DNA of 64,000 nucleotides from Episyrphus balteatus (Eukaryota > Arthropoda > Insecta > Diptera > Syrphidae), in NCBI RefSeq assembly GCF_945859705.1, contig NC_079137.1, positions 36,825,554-36,889,553 of the forward strand, written 5' to 3'. How positions within the stretch are numbered: the stretch's first letter is position 1; every line of letters begins with the position of its first letter. The notes below the pieces were generated by a model that saw only the letters and a list, made by a program, of their open reading frames with translations, had not been told where the DNA came from and ran no database searches. Both the position numbers and the translations under genes were made by a program. Shown one piece after another: positions 48,531-61,101 of the stretch.

Positions 48531-50360
48531 TACATCTCAATCAAATCAAGTTCAAAGATGATATCATTCGCGGAACCCGGTTATAATTTCGGATAAATAT
48601 TTCTTAACAGCCTGAATAAAGAAGAGTTGGATGGGAGACAGAGAAGCTCATGGCGGAGAACAAATGCGAAAAAAGTAACCGCCACTTTTTGAAGAGCTGG
48701 ACGGATCTCAAGTGCAGTTAAGGTCCTATGTCTCTTTAGGGATCACCGAAGTTTGAGGGTCTATTTATCTATAGCTTTCATAGACGGATCTTAAGACTGT
48801 CGTCTTCAAAATGGACTGAATTGTTCTCAAACATTTTGTCCATAATGTCCTCGTGAGCGAGTTCATACAACCAAACATGACATTTTGATATAAGCATGTT
48901 TTTAGATTGCTCTTTTTTTTGTATTTTCAACCCCTAACTTGTGCTTTATCGCAGTTTTTGTAGTTAACATTTTGCTACATTAGAAGGTAGATAAGTAGTA
49001 TTCATTATCTCTGAATTTGCATTCCTATGTTGGACTTGATGGGCGATCTTGATGAATGTTTAAGATCGTTTTTGCTTATAATATTTTGATAATTGGATTA
49101 ATTAATTTTTACCATTTTGAAACATTCATTTTCGTTAGTAAAAGAGTTTTTTTTTTCAAAATATTTGTAGAAGCTATATACTCAACACATTTATAGATAA
49201 AAATAAAATAAGATAAGCGATTTCTCAAATCTTGCTGTTGATATTTGTTGATGTTTTTGTTTACACCAACAAAAGAAAGGAAAACTTAGAAACAGAAACA
49301 ATGATTTATTATAATTTATGAAGAAACATTAATCTTCTCACTTGACTTTAAGAAATTTTCGAAAACTTATGCGTAGCGCTGTTATAATAACAGTAAGGTA
49401 TTAAAAATATGGGCACACTGAAACTAGGTCAAATTTTCTTTTTGTAAAAAAAAAAAATTAATACATATTTCTTATAATTTATATGAGGTAGTTAGCAATC
49501 TGTTAAATGTCCTGAATTTTCCTTTGTCCGCTAGTCGAAGAAACTTTATCTTTAAAACTGTAGGTTTTAGAGAAAAAATGTTGCACAAACTTGTTGATGA
49601 GCTAATTTTAAATAACGTTGTCATTTAAAGAAAAAGACGAAATGTAGAATTCCAATCTCAAAATCTAAAAGTTAAGATTTGTTTTTAATTTTTTAATATT
49701 GGAAAGTTTCAAAACATATTCACTTTTCTGAAACACGAAAATCATTTCTTAACTTGTTTTGTTTTAGAAAGTGCATTATAGACGAGACGACCCAACAATT
49801 TTGCTTCTATAAAGCTTTAAAGAAGCTTAAATACCATCTCGTCGAAAGGAACAATATAGGAAGGAACACCTATCGCTACATGTAAACTTATGCTAAAGCA
49901 GGACGCTTTAAAGAAAACCAACCTCAGATGGACTCAGAGTAATACTTGCCTAGCTACTAAACAAATATGGGCTTGTATAGACTTGAAACGTTCAAAGGGT
50001 TTGTTGAATTTAAACAGAATGCAGAATGTTAGGATACATTTTTTTTGGATTTTATTCCAATTCGGAATTCTTCAAATCTTTTTTTTCGGTATTTTGGCGT
50101 CGAATTACATCACCCTTAAATTTTGTAAAACTTCTTATGCAAACTCTAAACACCGTATTTTATCGTCTTCAGTATATTTACTTTTTTTTTCAAAATAATA
50201 TTTTTCTCAAAGATAATAGAAATTTTTGGTATCTTAAAATCATAGTGGTCAACATAACACTAATGGTTTCTTTAAGGAAATTCCAGTTTGCGCTTCTGAA
50301 AATTAGTTTTTCAGACTTCCATGTTCTGCATTTCACTTTTTGCCCATTCACTTGCCGATA
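48531..50360. other. Intergenic DNA, no gene recognised
   Basis: AT-rich. A block at about 49798-49830 (CAATTTTGCTTCTATAAAG) recurs inverted at about 52968-52996, marking another dispersed repeat. Confidence 0.35.
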
Positions 50361-50371
50361 GTGAAATTAAG

Positions 50372-50600
50372 GGTTGGGGTCAAAATTCTGCCGGGGTCAA
50401 AATTCTTGTGTCAAAATTCTGCTTTACAAAATTCTGCTTTCAAAATTCTGCTTTTCAAAATTCTGTTTTTCAAAATTCTGTTTTTCAAAATTCTGCTTTT
50501 CAAAATTCTGTTTTTCAAAATTCTGCAAAAAATTAATAAAGGGTTTGGAAAATGTTAAAAAGCGCGCGCTTTTTAACATTTTCCAAATCCTTTTTTAATT
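50372..50600. mobile_element. Hairpin plus CAAAATTCTG array, copy 2
   Basis: GGTTGGGGT leads into about ten repeats of CAAAATTCTG at 15-16 bp spacing (50380-50525). They are followed by a palindrome centred on GCGCGC at 50531-50600 with arms GGTTTGGAAAATGTTAAAAA. Confidence 0.8.
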
Positions 50601-51019
50601 TCTTGCAAAAATTTGTAAAATCATCTTCTTGAAAAATTTTCTGCTTATTTGATTACTTACCTTCATAATTTGTCATTCTTTGAAAGCAAACTAATTTTTG
50701 TTTTATAAATAAATAAATTTTAAAATATTAAGAAAAGGTTTTTAATACATTTCCGAAAATAATTAAAATTTTTTTAATTTATCAAATAAAGATGAATACT
50801 CAAAAATTTGAATAAGAAAATGAATATTTTGTATCAAACAACATCGGTTCCAATAAGTTAAACATAGATTTTATTTGAAAGAAAGTCAGTCTATGCATTT
50901 TAAAAAATATTTGCGACACTTAAACAAAAAAATTTAGGAAAGTACCAATGTTGAATTACATTAATGAGGTGTATTTTTCTTTAGTCAGCGCATATGCTAT
51001 AAAAAAAACAGAATTGGCA

Positions 51020-51190
51020 GAATTTTTTTGTTCAATTATAATGCTGGCAGAATTTTGAAAAGCAGAATTTTAAAAAGCAGAATTTTGAAAAGCAGAATAC
51101 CAAAAAAGCAGAATTTTGAAAAACAGAATTTTCGTTAAAAAAGCAGAATTTCGAAAAGCAGAATTTTGAAGCCAGAATTCTGACCCGATC
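51020..51190. mobile_element. AGAATTTTG array, copy 3 (inverted)
   Basis: About eight repeats of GCAGAATTTTGAAAA in the opposite orientation to copy 2, ending CAGAATTCTGACCCGATCCC. With copy 2 it forms an inverted pair across 50372-51190. No large hairpin is attached. Confidence 0.75.
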
Positions 51191-51199
51191 CCTGAAATT

Positions 51200-52100
51200 A
51201 AATGTTCTGCATTTTTTCACTAATTTTGGATTTCCTGATCGAAATTAGTGCACTTTGTTTCTGTAAGTGAATTTGGTGCCTTTTTCAATGAATCTGCAAT
51301 CTTTGGACAAAATTTGTTGTTAATTTATTTATATCATAATTCATCACTGCCTCTGTGTTTGCACCTCATTCGCTTTACACTTTACCTAATTAATTTTTAT
51401 TTGAGTATTTACAAATTGCAATAATATCGCCCATGTTCTGCTTTTCACTTACATACATATTTGATATGTCTCGAAAAATGTGTTTATCTACTTATTTTTT
51501 CTTTTAAATTCTGCTTTTTTTTCATTAAAATTTTAAATAAAATTGCATCCATGCTCAAAGCAGCAGTAATTTCACTTTAGAAACAAAATAAAAATGGATG
51601 ATACTTCAGTTTTGACAGTTCGAAGCATTTACGAAGTTGTCGAAATCGATCGAAGATCCATTTCACGTGAAATTGAAAAGTGATTTCAATTCACTTTCGG
51701 TCCAATTGCGGAAAATAGTAGGTAATGAGTATAGCTCAAAAACAAGGCGTGATAGGAATAAATACGTAAGCAGTTTTGAATTCAACACATGACAAAGTTC
51801 AAACGTTATAAAGTGTTTTTTTTTTTAGATTACTCAACACCTTGCTGTTTGTTTAAAATGATTGAGATGCAAGAACTTTGAAAAAACACTAATTTGACTG
51901 TGAAAGGAAGAGACAGTAGTTCGAAGCTGTCGAGAGCAGTAAAATGTAACTTTCAGTACTGCAGCACAGCGCTTTTCTCTCGATCAAAGACGAATAAAAA
52001 AAAGAGAAAAAATGTTCCTACATTTAAGTACTCTATACAAAATTTTTGAAAAATTTTTCAGTCCCCTCCAAATTTTGTTCTGGATACTCCACTGCTAGTG
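51200..52100. other. Intergenic DNA, no gene recognised
   Basis: Contains TTTCACGTGAAATTGAAAAG and GTGATTTCAATTCAC small palindromes near 51661-51700. No convincing exon. Confidence 0.35.
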
Positions 52101-52200
52101 AGTTCCAACTTGCTAGTCTTTTGTGGTATCACAATGGATCCATAAGGGTCTAAGTGTGTCGGGTAACTTGCCTGACAACCAATGCTACCTAACCTAACCT
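52101..52200 (+). mobile_element. Possible non-LTR retrotransposon 3' end
   Basis: AATGGATCCATAAGGGTCTA, AGTGTGTCGGGTAACTTGCC, then CCTAACCTAACCT. The arrangement resembles 3' ends of insect LINEs that finish in short TAACC repeats. No reverse transcriptase is present. Confidence 0.35.
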
Positions 52201-52204
52201 ATCT

Positions 52205-52964
52205 CGTCGGCTTAGTGTGTAAACCTGCTAACTCCACTTTTGGACAAAATTGAGTTAGGTATGCAGTTTGAAAGGTCTAAGAAAGGCGCATATTGTCTGA
52301 CATCAAAATTTTCGTTCAACTCCACTTATAAGTCAGACAAATTGCGTGATGAGTAAAACAGCTAACTCCGTTATTCCCAAAGAGTTCCTGCTAACTCCAT
52401 CAAAACTTCTTAAATCAACAGTTATCTCATTAATAAATAAGAAATAAGAGTACCTATTCTCATAATATGTAAGAACAACTGCATTCTTGATTACATGGTT
52501 GGCATTCAAATCACCTGAAGTTAACATGAGGCTGAGAGAGATGATGAAAAAAAACCTAATGCAAAAGAGTCCGTCTGAATAAGAACCGCATTATGTACCC
52601 AGTTCCATTCTGTATTTGACACTGATACGTGTTAAAATGAACTACACATTATTATTTTATACTCTTCTTGGTGTCAATCAGCCCTGTTTTGGGTTTTACA
52701 TGGACAATTTTCCACCCGGAAATATTTTGTTCTTTCCTAGAAGGGAATTAACGTTTTGCATTAATTTTTTTTTTTAATTTTTTTTGTCCAAATTTTGATT
52801 TTGAATCTGCTTTCGTATACCTAGAAATGAAGAGCACTACTCAACACACAAAATGGCATTTTGGATTTATCTTATAAATTGATAAAAACCATTTTGAGAA
52901 GTTTTTTCTCTCTCCTGTAAAATTTACTTTAATGGGGTTAGCAGGTTTACACTCTAAGCCGACG
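52205..52964. mobile_element. TIR element with CGTCGGCTTAG ends
   Basis: CGTCGGCTTAGTGTGTAAAC and CCTGCTAACTCC at the left pair with the reverse complement ending at 52964; TIR of about 32 bp. GCTAACTCC recurs inside at about 52362 and 52390. No clear target duplication. Confidence 0.7.
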
Positions 52965-55000
52965 ACTTGTAAAGCCTTATAGAAGCAAAATTGTTATTCG
53001 GAGAGAGCGAGACGAGATTTTTTCTTGGTTATTTAAATTGTAAGCCTTTCGGTAATTTTAAAATTTGTTTTGGGTAATTGTTTAGTTTTGACAGGATATA
53101 GAAGAATGTGTGTGAAAAGAAGGAAATTATTTGGCCAAACATCGAAAACTTGTCGTCTCGCAATATTGTAAATCAGGCATTAAATTTTAAATTTCTTGTT
53201 AAATTTACTACAATAATTTTTAAGCATTATTTTTAAAGAAGGAGCGCATTGTTTCACAACTATACTCAAAACCAAAACTATATACTTTTAATGATTCTGC
53301 TTTTAAAATGTTATTTAAAAAAATACTTTGCTTCTTATCTCCTTCTTTGTTCGAACTTTTTTAAAGATTTAATTAAAAAATAATTTTGTTTTAATTGTAA
53401 GTTTAATATTCTTACCTATACCTTACTAAGGTTACCCAATAATGCATCGTTCTCGTAAGAGGCAGTACCAAAAATCCAAGTGTAAAATAAAACTGAAACG
53501 GTCGATTTATCTACCAATTTAAGTAAGCGATTGATTAAGTATAATAACAATATTTAATAGGTAATAACCATGCTATTTGAAAAAGTTTAACTTTGACACA
53601 TGTCATGAATCACATATGAGACTCACATTTTAAAATTAGAACCTTGAAAAGCCACACGTTTTAAAAACACCCTTTAGTAGTTATAGACACAGTTATTGAT
53701 AATTGAAATAAAAAGTGTGAAATCCATCCCTCTATTTTATTTATATTTTATCGATTAAATTTTGATTGTTTTACTTGGCAAAATTTCAAAATTTTTAAGT
53801 GTTAGATAGGTTGACAGATTGACAAACCCACTTTTTGCATGAAGTTACCAAACCAACACCTTTTTGCAGCAGCAACATCACGAAAAAAAAACCAAATTAT
53901 TTTAATTTGCACAAATCTTTTTTTTTTAATTTTTTGTTATTAATTTAATTCTTTACTTGTAAATAATTTAATTTTATAAGGTATTTCAGTGCCATTAAAT
54001 AAAGACAAATCCAACACGATTATCCGTTTATCGAAAGGTCTAAAACGCACAATTCGACACACATTTATAGGTCGTGTGTGAATTGCGTTAAAATTTATTC
54101 TGCTATAGAGCAAAATAAAATTTGAACCAAGGTGAAAATTTTTACCCAATTCACAGATGGGCTAAAGAGTGATATAAACGAATGGAAGATTATCCATCCG
54201 GCTTAGAAAAAGAGATTTTTCTCGTTAGATAGTAGCTGAGTGGTTTTTTTTTTTACTCCGAACCTTCAAAGCTTGGCTAATATTATAACAAGTAAAAATT
54301 GACAGTTTGCCATCATTATCACATAAGTTTTCTTTTTAAAAATTGATGATGACAGGTGCAAGGACGAAATAGGATGCAACCTACTCATACATTTTCTATG
54401 CCATAGTAATAAAACAGTCCATTTTGAAGCCATAAATCAGAGAAAACCACTTAAAACTATTCCAAGTTAGGTTTATTTTATTGAAAATGTATCCTTGATA
54501 TAGAATTAATAGCATTTTTAAAACAACTATCATCACAACTACTATCACTTTTTAATTTTCCAAGTCAACGCACAACATACTAATTAAGTGAGTATAAACT
54601 ATTTTGCATAAATGCTACTGTTTTGCGTTACAAATTTCATAAACAAAATTAAAAATTTTATATCCGTACTTTACTTACATTGGACACAAAATTATAGAAA
54701 AGAACTTAATGCGGCACGATCCGTATAGAAAAGTTATAATTGAGACATACGAACGGCAATGTAATGTAATAAAAATGTTATAGCAAAACAAACCCCGGAA
54801 AATGCATGAAATCGACTGAACACTGAAAAGCTAATAAATTAAAAGTTTCCTTTTCGCCATACTTTTTGATATACTTTGCTTGTTCGATATAATGGAGAAA
54901 GCCCACAAGTGGATGGAATATTTTTGTTTTATTATGTTACGACTAACGACAATAATGTCCAAGACCAACGACGGCGACTATAATGACGACGATAATAGTT
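52965..55000. other. Intergenic DNA with a hairpin at 54.07 kb
   Basis: No gene recognised. AACGCACAATTCGACACAC at 54043-54061 pairs with GTGTGTGAATTGCGTT ending near 54090. Confidence 0.45.
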
Positions 55001-55092
55001 GGAAAAGCTTATAAAATGAAGAACATTGCATACAAAATTATTATAGGTACGAGTCCCTCTTTGCATTGAATTTTAAGACCTTGAGAATTTAC

Positions 55093-55189
55093 ATGACTTA
55101 AAGAGTCGCCATCGCCATATGTTGTTACAATGTTATAAAACACTTTATTTCTCATTTCTCTTTCAATATACGGATATAGAAATTTGAAG
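55093..55189 (-). CDS. Candidate orphan exon, weakly M1-aminopeptidase-like
   Basis: After a good acceptor (a run of T then GCAG, AG at 55191-55190) the reading frame is open for about 60 codons. A possible donor CAT|GTAAAT falls at 55093/55092. The translation includes YPYIEREMRNKVFYNIV, followed by TTYGDGDS. The spacing I-x3-MR-x2-VFY-x2-V-x3-G resembles the stretch found in the C-terminal (ERAP1_C) domain of M1 aminopeptidases. No flanking exons with matching motifs were seen, so this may be a lone relic or chance. Function is not assigned with confidence. Confidence 0.22.
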
Positions 55190-55589
55190 GGCTGCAAAAA
55201 AAAATATAGAACAAGATATCGATACTGACAATTGAATAGAAATAATTATTGTGAATGGTGGATGAGTGGTCTACCCCTGGTATTGGAACATTGACCCTAT
55301 AATGTTACCCTCGAGCGACGAGCCTTGACAGAGACATGTGGCAGTGGTGTTGGCTACACAGAACATGATTCAACGATTTGAACAGGAAGTAGGGTGAACT
55401 ATTCTATTATTGATAGTTTTTTCTTTGGATTTATTATAAATATTAGATTCAAGTTACAAAACTGTTTGAAAAGAGAGTTTTTATATAAAAACCTTAAATT
55501 TATATGAAAAAAAAAGAATAATAAAGTTCGTTTTTCAAAGAAAAAAAAAAAACATCTAAAATCAAATTGAGCTACAAAACAAGTACCTA

Positions 55590-56320
55590 TGCAATTTCAT
55601 CGCTTTTACATTAAAAAAAAAATCAAAATCGTTAGAGTTGTTTTCTAAGAAACTAATTTCTTATAAATCATTTTTGAGAAAAAATTTTAAATAATAAATA
55701 TTAAATATTAAACCAGAATTTCAAAAAAAAATGCAATGTCCAGCTCTCGAAAATTTGATTTTTGAAAAAATAAAAAAATTTAAAATTTTTTAAAAATCCA
55801 AAAATTATTTTTTATATTAAAATTATATAAATGTTTTTGTATAAAAAAATTCGTTGAAATTGAATTAGTAGTTTGTCAGAAAAGTAGATTTGAAAAAAAA
55901 AACTGTTCTATGGCAGGTAACGTTAATAATGGTTTTCGAAAAAAAAATTCATAAAAAGATAGATCTTATCTAAAAACTAACGTTTGAATTTTTATAACAA
56001 AATCGTTGGAGCCGTTTTCGAGAAAATTAAACGTTTCTGAAATTTTTATGCGACAGGTACCGTTATTTTTGGTCCAAAAAAATTAATTTAAAAAAGCCCT
56101 CTGGAGGTTCTCAAAAAAATGCTAAATGCCAAGTTTGATGTTATTTACTCCATCCATTTAGGCTGTATCTTCGTATACAGACAGAAGGACCACATGGCAG
56201 CCACCAGCTTTCCAATACAAAAAGAATTATCAAAATTGGTTCACTCAGTCCAAAGTTATGAACAAACACAAAAAAAAAAATACAGTCGAATTGAATACCT
56301 CCTCCTTTTTGGAAGTCGGT
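55590..56320 (-). mobile_element. Family X copy, reverse orientation
   Basis: From the right: ACCGACTTCCAAAAAGGAGG (56320-56301), CATAACTTTGGACTGAGTG, a short CTGTCTGTA run near 56175, AGATACAGCCTAAATGG, ACGGTACC near 56060, then CGAAAACGGCTCCAACGA. The order is the same as in 14.5 plus 36.1 kb. Confidence 0.7.
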
Positions 56321-56329
56321 AAAAATCAT

Positions 56330-57556
56330 ATTCAGTTGGAACAGTGGTAAGAATGAAGAGACCTATCCGCTTATTCAAGAACAAAGGAAATTTAAACATA
56401 AGTCCACGCAATAACTTTTTATATCTGAAAGCCAAATATATAGGTACCTACTGTTTTTAAAACACCTTTTAAAAGTAGGTTATACTCATCTGGCGACTGA
56501 ATATACACTTAACTCAATCAGGACTTACAAATAGCGACGAACGTGTGGAAGCAGAGTTTTTTTTCTAGCATAATAAATAGAACGATGCCAACAATTGGAC
56601 AATTTACCTTATTTTTTATTTCAATTGGTTGGTATCCAATCCAAATCCAAGAATCCAAGTTCAGCTGATGGCCTTTATTTAGAAGCTTATAGCTTTTGTG
56701 AGGGTGGAAGTTACTTTTATGCAGGTATTGCGCAATTATTAGGGGTTGAGTTGAGGATGCAGTGTGTTGGCGGCATCAAGTTATAACAACAGCCAACACA
56801 AAATTCGATAATCGATATATCAATTAGAAATGAAATTCTACTCGTTTCTTTAAGTGAGACATAAATCGGAACGCTAGCCTAGTAAGTTTTCGTTCATGTT
56901 CATAGTCATGCAAAGCTTCCGGTTTATTTTGAGTGGTGAAGGGTATTTAGTTTGTAGAGATACATATTAGGGCTTAAAATATTCACTTGTACTTATTTGT
57001 AATGCGTTCGTGAGTTTTTCTCAAACATGCTTTAATTTTTTTTTATTAATAAATGTTTGTCAATGAATTTCTGATGGGCGATGAATGGTTTTAAATGGTT
57101 CTGTGGAAAACCCGGAAGTTATTTATCTTTTTCTTTACTAATTTTTTTCGGAAAAATTTAAAATTTTCTAATTTATTTGACTCTAGACAGTTGGGCAAGT
57201 ACCTAAAGTAGGATTTCTTACAAAATAAAATACACATTTAAAAAATTATACAAATACAAAGTAAGAAAATATTGTCATTAACTGCCAATACAAAATACGC
57301 ATACGCCAAAGTGAACCATTAATTTAAAATAAAATTATCCCTGACTTAATTGAATCTGCTGGAAATATCTATTCACAGACTATAAAGAGAATATATTTTC
57401 CCATTCGAAATATTCCTTTTTGGCTTTTACACCAGGAAAATTTAGTGTATTAATCTTTTGGGAGATGATGGTTTTTAGAACTGAAATATTTAATAATGAT
57501 GAAGTTCGGCCTAAAGTTCCATTTTTTTATTATTTTTACTTGCAATAAAGATAGGT
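56330..57556. other. Intergenic DNA, no gene recognised
   Basis: The less AT-rich stretch 56600-56790 has an open frame, but no recognisable motif or splice context. Confidence 0.35.
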
Positions 57557-57564
57557 AATATAGG

Positions 57565-58431
57565 TACGGTGACCATATTTCTGGAAGCCAAACCCGGGAC
57601 GGATAAAAAATTAAAATTTTTTTAAATGAGTTTTCATAATTTTTCCTTTTTTTGATATTAAGATTTCCTAAACGATTTTTAGGGAGCGTTTTTGTTGAAA
57701 TCATTTAAGTCGTTTACGAAATCAGAAATCAAGAAAATGGTTTTTTTAATAATGTCTGTTTATAACTTCTAAAAAAATATATTTTTAATCAAAATCGGGA
57801 GAGCTGTTTTTAACATTTTTATTTAAATGGTTTTGAAATTGTATAAACCTTAACACAACTTTTAACATGTCCTTAAAAGTTTTGAAACTTATCTGGGTTC
57901 CTTACTCTTCCATATATTGTTCTTTATTTGAAAACATTTTTCCTGGTGTACCAACCTGACAAACAGAAGCTGGAACTAAATACGAGTGGACGAACATTTA
58001 AAAAAAACTAAAGCCTAGTCTAGAGGCAAAACGAAAATTTTCATACAAAATCATCACAACGAAATCGTAAACGAAAATTTTGCTTTTCGTTGCACAGTAC
58101 GCAGCTTAGGCAACGAAATTCTTACCTGTGCTAGAATATATGGGGAGTTTTTTTTATCGTTTTTTTACTTTGGAGACTTAGAAAATTTTTCGTTTTGCTT
58201 CAGCAGCGTACTAGAAAAATTTTAATTTCCAATCACTGTTTTCTTGTTTTTTGTTCAAAGTCTTTAAAATATTGAATACAAAAATCAGAGAATGTGCAAA
58301 TACGGGACAATCACGGGACAAATTACAAAATACGGGACACTTATACGTCCCGGGTTTCTTAAATAAAAACCCGGGACAAGCTGTAGAAATACGGGACAGT
58401 CCCGGGTAAACCGGGACGGATGGTCACCGTA
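57565..58431. mobile_element. hAT-like non-autonomous element, copy 2
   Basis: 867 bp, same TIRs TACGGTGACCAT / ATGGTCACCGTA and closely related interior as 35068-36079. Perfect 8-bp duplication AATATAGG at 57557-57564 and 58432-58439. Shorter than copy 1 through internal deletions. Confidence 0.88.
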
Positions 58432-58439
58432 AATATAGG

Positions 58440-58800
58440 GCAAATTTGGGATTCGTTAAAAAAAAATTGAACTCGACATAACAATGAGACATCTTTTTAC
58501 GACGATGGTGAATGCCAAAAAGTGGGTCTCGCAATTATGTGTCTGTCTAACTGTTTTTTTGTCTGTCTATATCTCAAGCTTCAACCCAAGCCACTGAAGA
58601 AATTTGCTTTGAAATTAGGTTTGGATCAAAATTACCTATAATGTACTTGTCGATTAACCAAAAGAACAAAAAGGTGTATTTTTTAAATACGTTCACACAT
58701 AAGATAAGACTTTTTTTTTAAATAAAAAAATATTTTTTGGGCCTTTCTTAACGGTAACTGCCATTGAACGGTTTTCTTGATTTCTGGACTTCTCGTAAGC
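58440..58800 (+). repeat. Family X fragment beside hAT-like copy 2
   Basis: GGGATTCGTTAAAAAAAAATTG, ACGATGGTGAATGCCAAAAAG and TGTGTCTGTCTAACTG line up with 36095-36230, directly following the 8-bp duplication as in the first locus. Confidence 0.65.
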
Positions 58801-60157
58801 CATTAAACCGATTTCAACAAAAATTAAAGAAAAACCCTAATTTAAAAAATATTTTAAAAAATATCAATTTTGGATTTTGTAAAAATACCTACATATGTAC
58901 GAGTACAATGTGCATTGAATTTGCATAATTCTGTAGGAGTTTTTATTTTTTTAAATGAATTTTCTTATTTTACTTTTATGACATTTTTTTTGTAATTTTT
59001 ATTCAAAAATATGCTTTTTAATGTTTTACCATTATGTTTTTATTTTTTGATTTAAAATCGATTTTGCAGATCCAGATTTTTTGAGGAATTTCCCTTTTCA
59101 TGATAGCTGCTTTAAATTTGACATGACATGTTTTGGTTTTAAGGAATATGTATATTAAAATAAATGTACATGAATACAATCACAAAAAAAAAAAACGAAT
59201 TTAAAAACGTGTTAAATTGTCCACAAAAAAATATTATTTATTTTTTTTTCATTATTTTAAAAGTTAATGAAATAAATTTTTGTATCAACTCCGTACTCAC
59301 CAGAAAATAAATCTGCAAAAAAAAACCATAAGACCTTTAGTTGAATAACTTTCGACTTGCTTAGTAGATGTCCAAAAAATAATTTTATAACCTTGTAATA
59401 TCAAATTTTGAGATTCACACTGCACAGAGATTCTATATCTATAACTTTTTGATTAATTTTTCCTTTCCAGCTCTTATACTAAAAAATTCGAATTTTTATT
59501 TGAAATGATAACCGTTCAACAGGAACAAGTCATTTAATTTTAACGGAAGTACTAAAAACTTGATATTAGTAAGCGCCATCTATCCGCTATGTTATTTTCG
59601 AAATATAAAATTGGTTGCTGCATTGACTAGTACATAACCGGACATCCGCTTATTTTAGTAAACGTTAATTTTAAATATAATTTTTAAAAATCAAAAAGAT
59701 AAGGCAATAACATTCTTGGTCATTTTGATTTTTTTTTCAATCTTAATCTGTATCCATCTGTGGAAATATTCTTTTGATATTTTCCAATAGCTAGGTTCTT
59801 TTGGGTGCATTTATCTACTGCTTAGTATTTAAAGTTGCATTCAACTGCTATTTCACTTTTGCAGTTTACGCTTAAGAACATCTTGTAATTGCATTTTTAA
59901 TGCAAGGCCATTTTCGTAAACGGCCATACGCTTTGGCAGAGCTATTCTCTTTGAAGCCTCGTATTAAGTTGGACAGAAAGGGAAATGTTAATAAAATACC
60001 GTTTTCCCAGAATGGCACACGACCTTTTATTTAATTTTAAATTTGAATAAATGATAAATTTAAAGTTTCCCCATTATAACTTAGCCTTTTAGCTTTCCAT
60101 GAGGGCCTTGGCCTTTAAAACTTTTTCTTCTATAAATTTAGTTTATAAGACGTTCTA
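58801..60157. other. Intergenic DNA, nothing recognised
   Basis: AT-rich, no repeat with definable ends. It lies downstream of Hsl. Confidence 0.35.
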
Positions 60158-60389
60158 TACTGCCCATAATCTCGTAAAGGCCCTAACTACAAAATTTTCG
60201 ATTTTGGAGTTAGGGCATTGTCTCTGATTTATCCTCATTTTTTTTTTTAGCCTAGGTCTTCAAATAAGTCAGAAAATTCAAAATGTACTTTTGATTTTTT
60301 TTCATTTTTATATGCAAATTGCGTGTTTCCCTCTATAACTCAGAAGTAAGAAAAGTGTAGTTAGGGCCTTTACGAGATTATGGGCAGTA
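60158..60389. mobile_element. 232-bp MITE with TACTGCCCATAATC ends
   Basis: TACTGCCCATAATCTCGTAA and GGCCCTAACTACA pair with the right end over about 36 bp, with TA on each side. No coding capacity. Confidence 0.88.
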
Positions 60390-60579
60390 TATAAGTTATG
60401 AAACGAAAGTTATTCTTTTTGCGACTAGCTCATTTCGTTCTGCCTTAATTTTGTATTAGTTTTGGCAATTTGAAAATCTTAGCTGGACTACTGGCTCAAA
60501 CCAATTTCAAACGAAGTACCTGCCCGTCATGATCGGGCTACAGAAAAAAAAAACTCTTCAAATTAAATCATAAAACATA

Positions 60580-61101
60580 TTTCAATAAAAGTAAATGGTT
60601 TCTTTATTATTATTTTTTGTTCTTTTTTTTTAATAAATAGCATTATTTTTTTTATGTAGATAAATGTATATCACCCAATTAAATTGTGTAAAACCCACCT
60701 AATCTACATTATAATAATTATACATCGTTATAAATATAAATGTTATGCTAAATTGTATATCGAATGTGGTGTCTTGGTACAATAAGCTTAATTATAATAT
60801 GAGTAAAATTTAAAATCGATCCATTATAATGGTATAAATAAAATATTACATAGAATTAAAAAAAAAAAAAAAATAGCTGCAGTAATGTATTCATTACAAA
60901 TGTTTTATAATAAAATGCAATTATTATTCGTGCATTTACATAAGCTATATAGTGTTGCTTAAATGATAAATAAAATTAAATTAAATAAAAACAAAAACAT
61001 AAAAGCGGTGCAAGCTGCTCATTTTAAATACTTAAGCCAACGATAAAAATTAAACAAACATATTTGTATATTATATAAATCACAATACGCCTCATGCAAA
61101 T
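60580..61101 (-). other. Probable Hsl 3' UTR
   Basis: About 500 bases of very AT-rich sequence downstream of the Hsl stop. It ends near the only clear AATAAA on this strand (60608-60603). It contains no recognisable repeat, which fits a retained untranslated region. The end point is inferred. Confidence 0.5.

Noticed and set aside
50321..51220. Overlapping frames with repeated FQNSAFQNS or SKFCF
   Set aside because: They are translations of the CAAAATTCTG array in different frames; all frames repeat equally, as expected for a minisatellite.
52186..52200. CCTAACCTAACCT as insect telomere repeat
   Set aside because: Only about two and a half units, joined to a transposon-like tail; far too short for telomeric DNA.
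14432..56329. Shared peptide FTDFQKGGGIQF at 14.5 and 56.3 kb
   Set aside because: Translation of the non-coding family X terminus in two copies, not a conserved gene.
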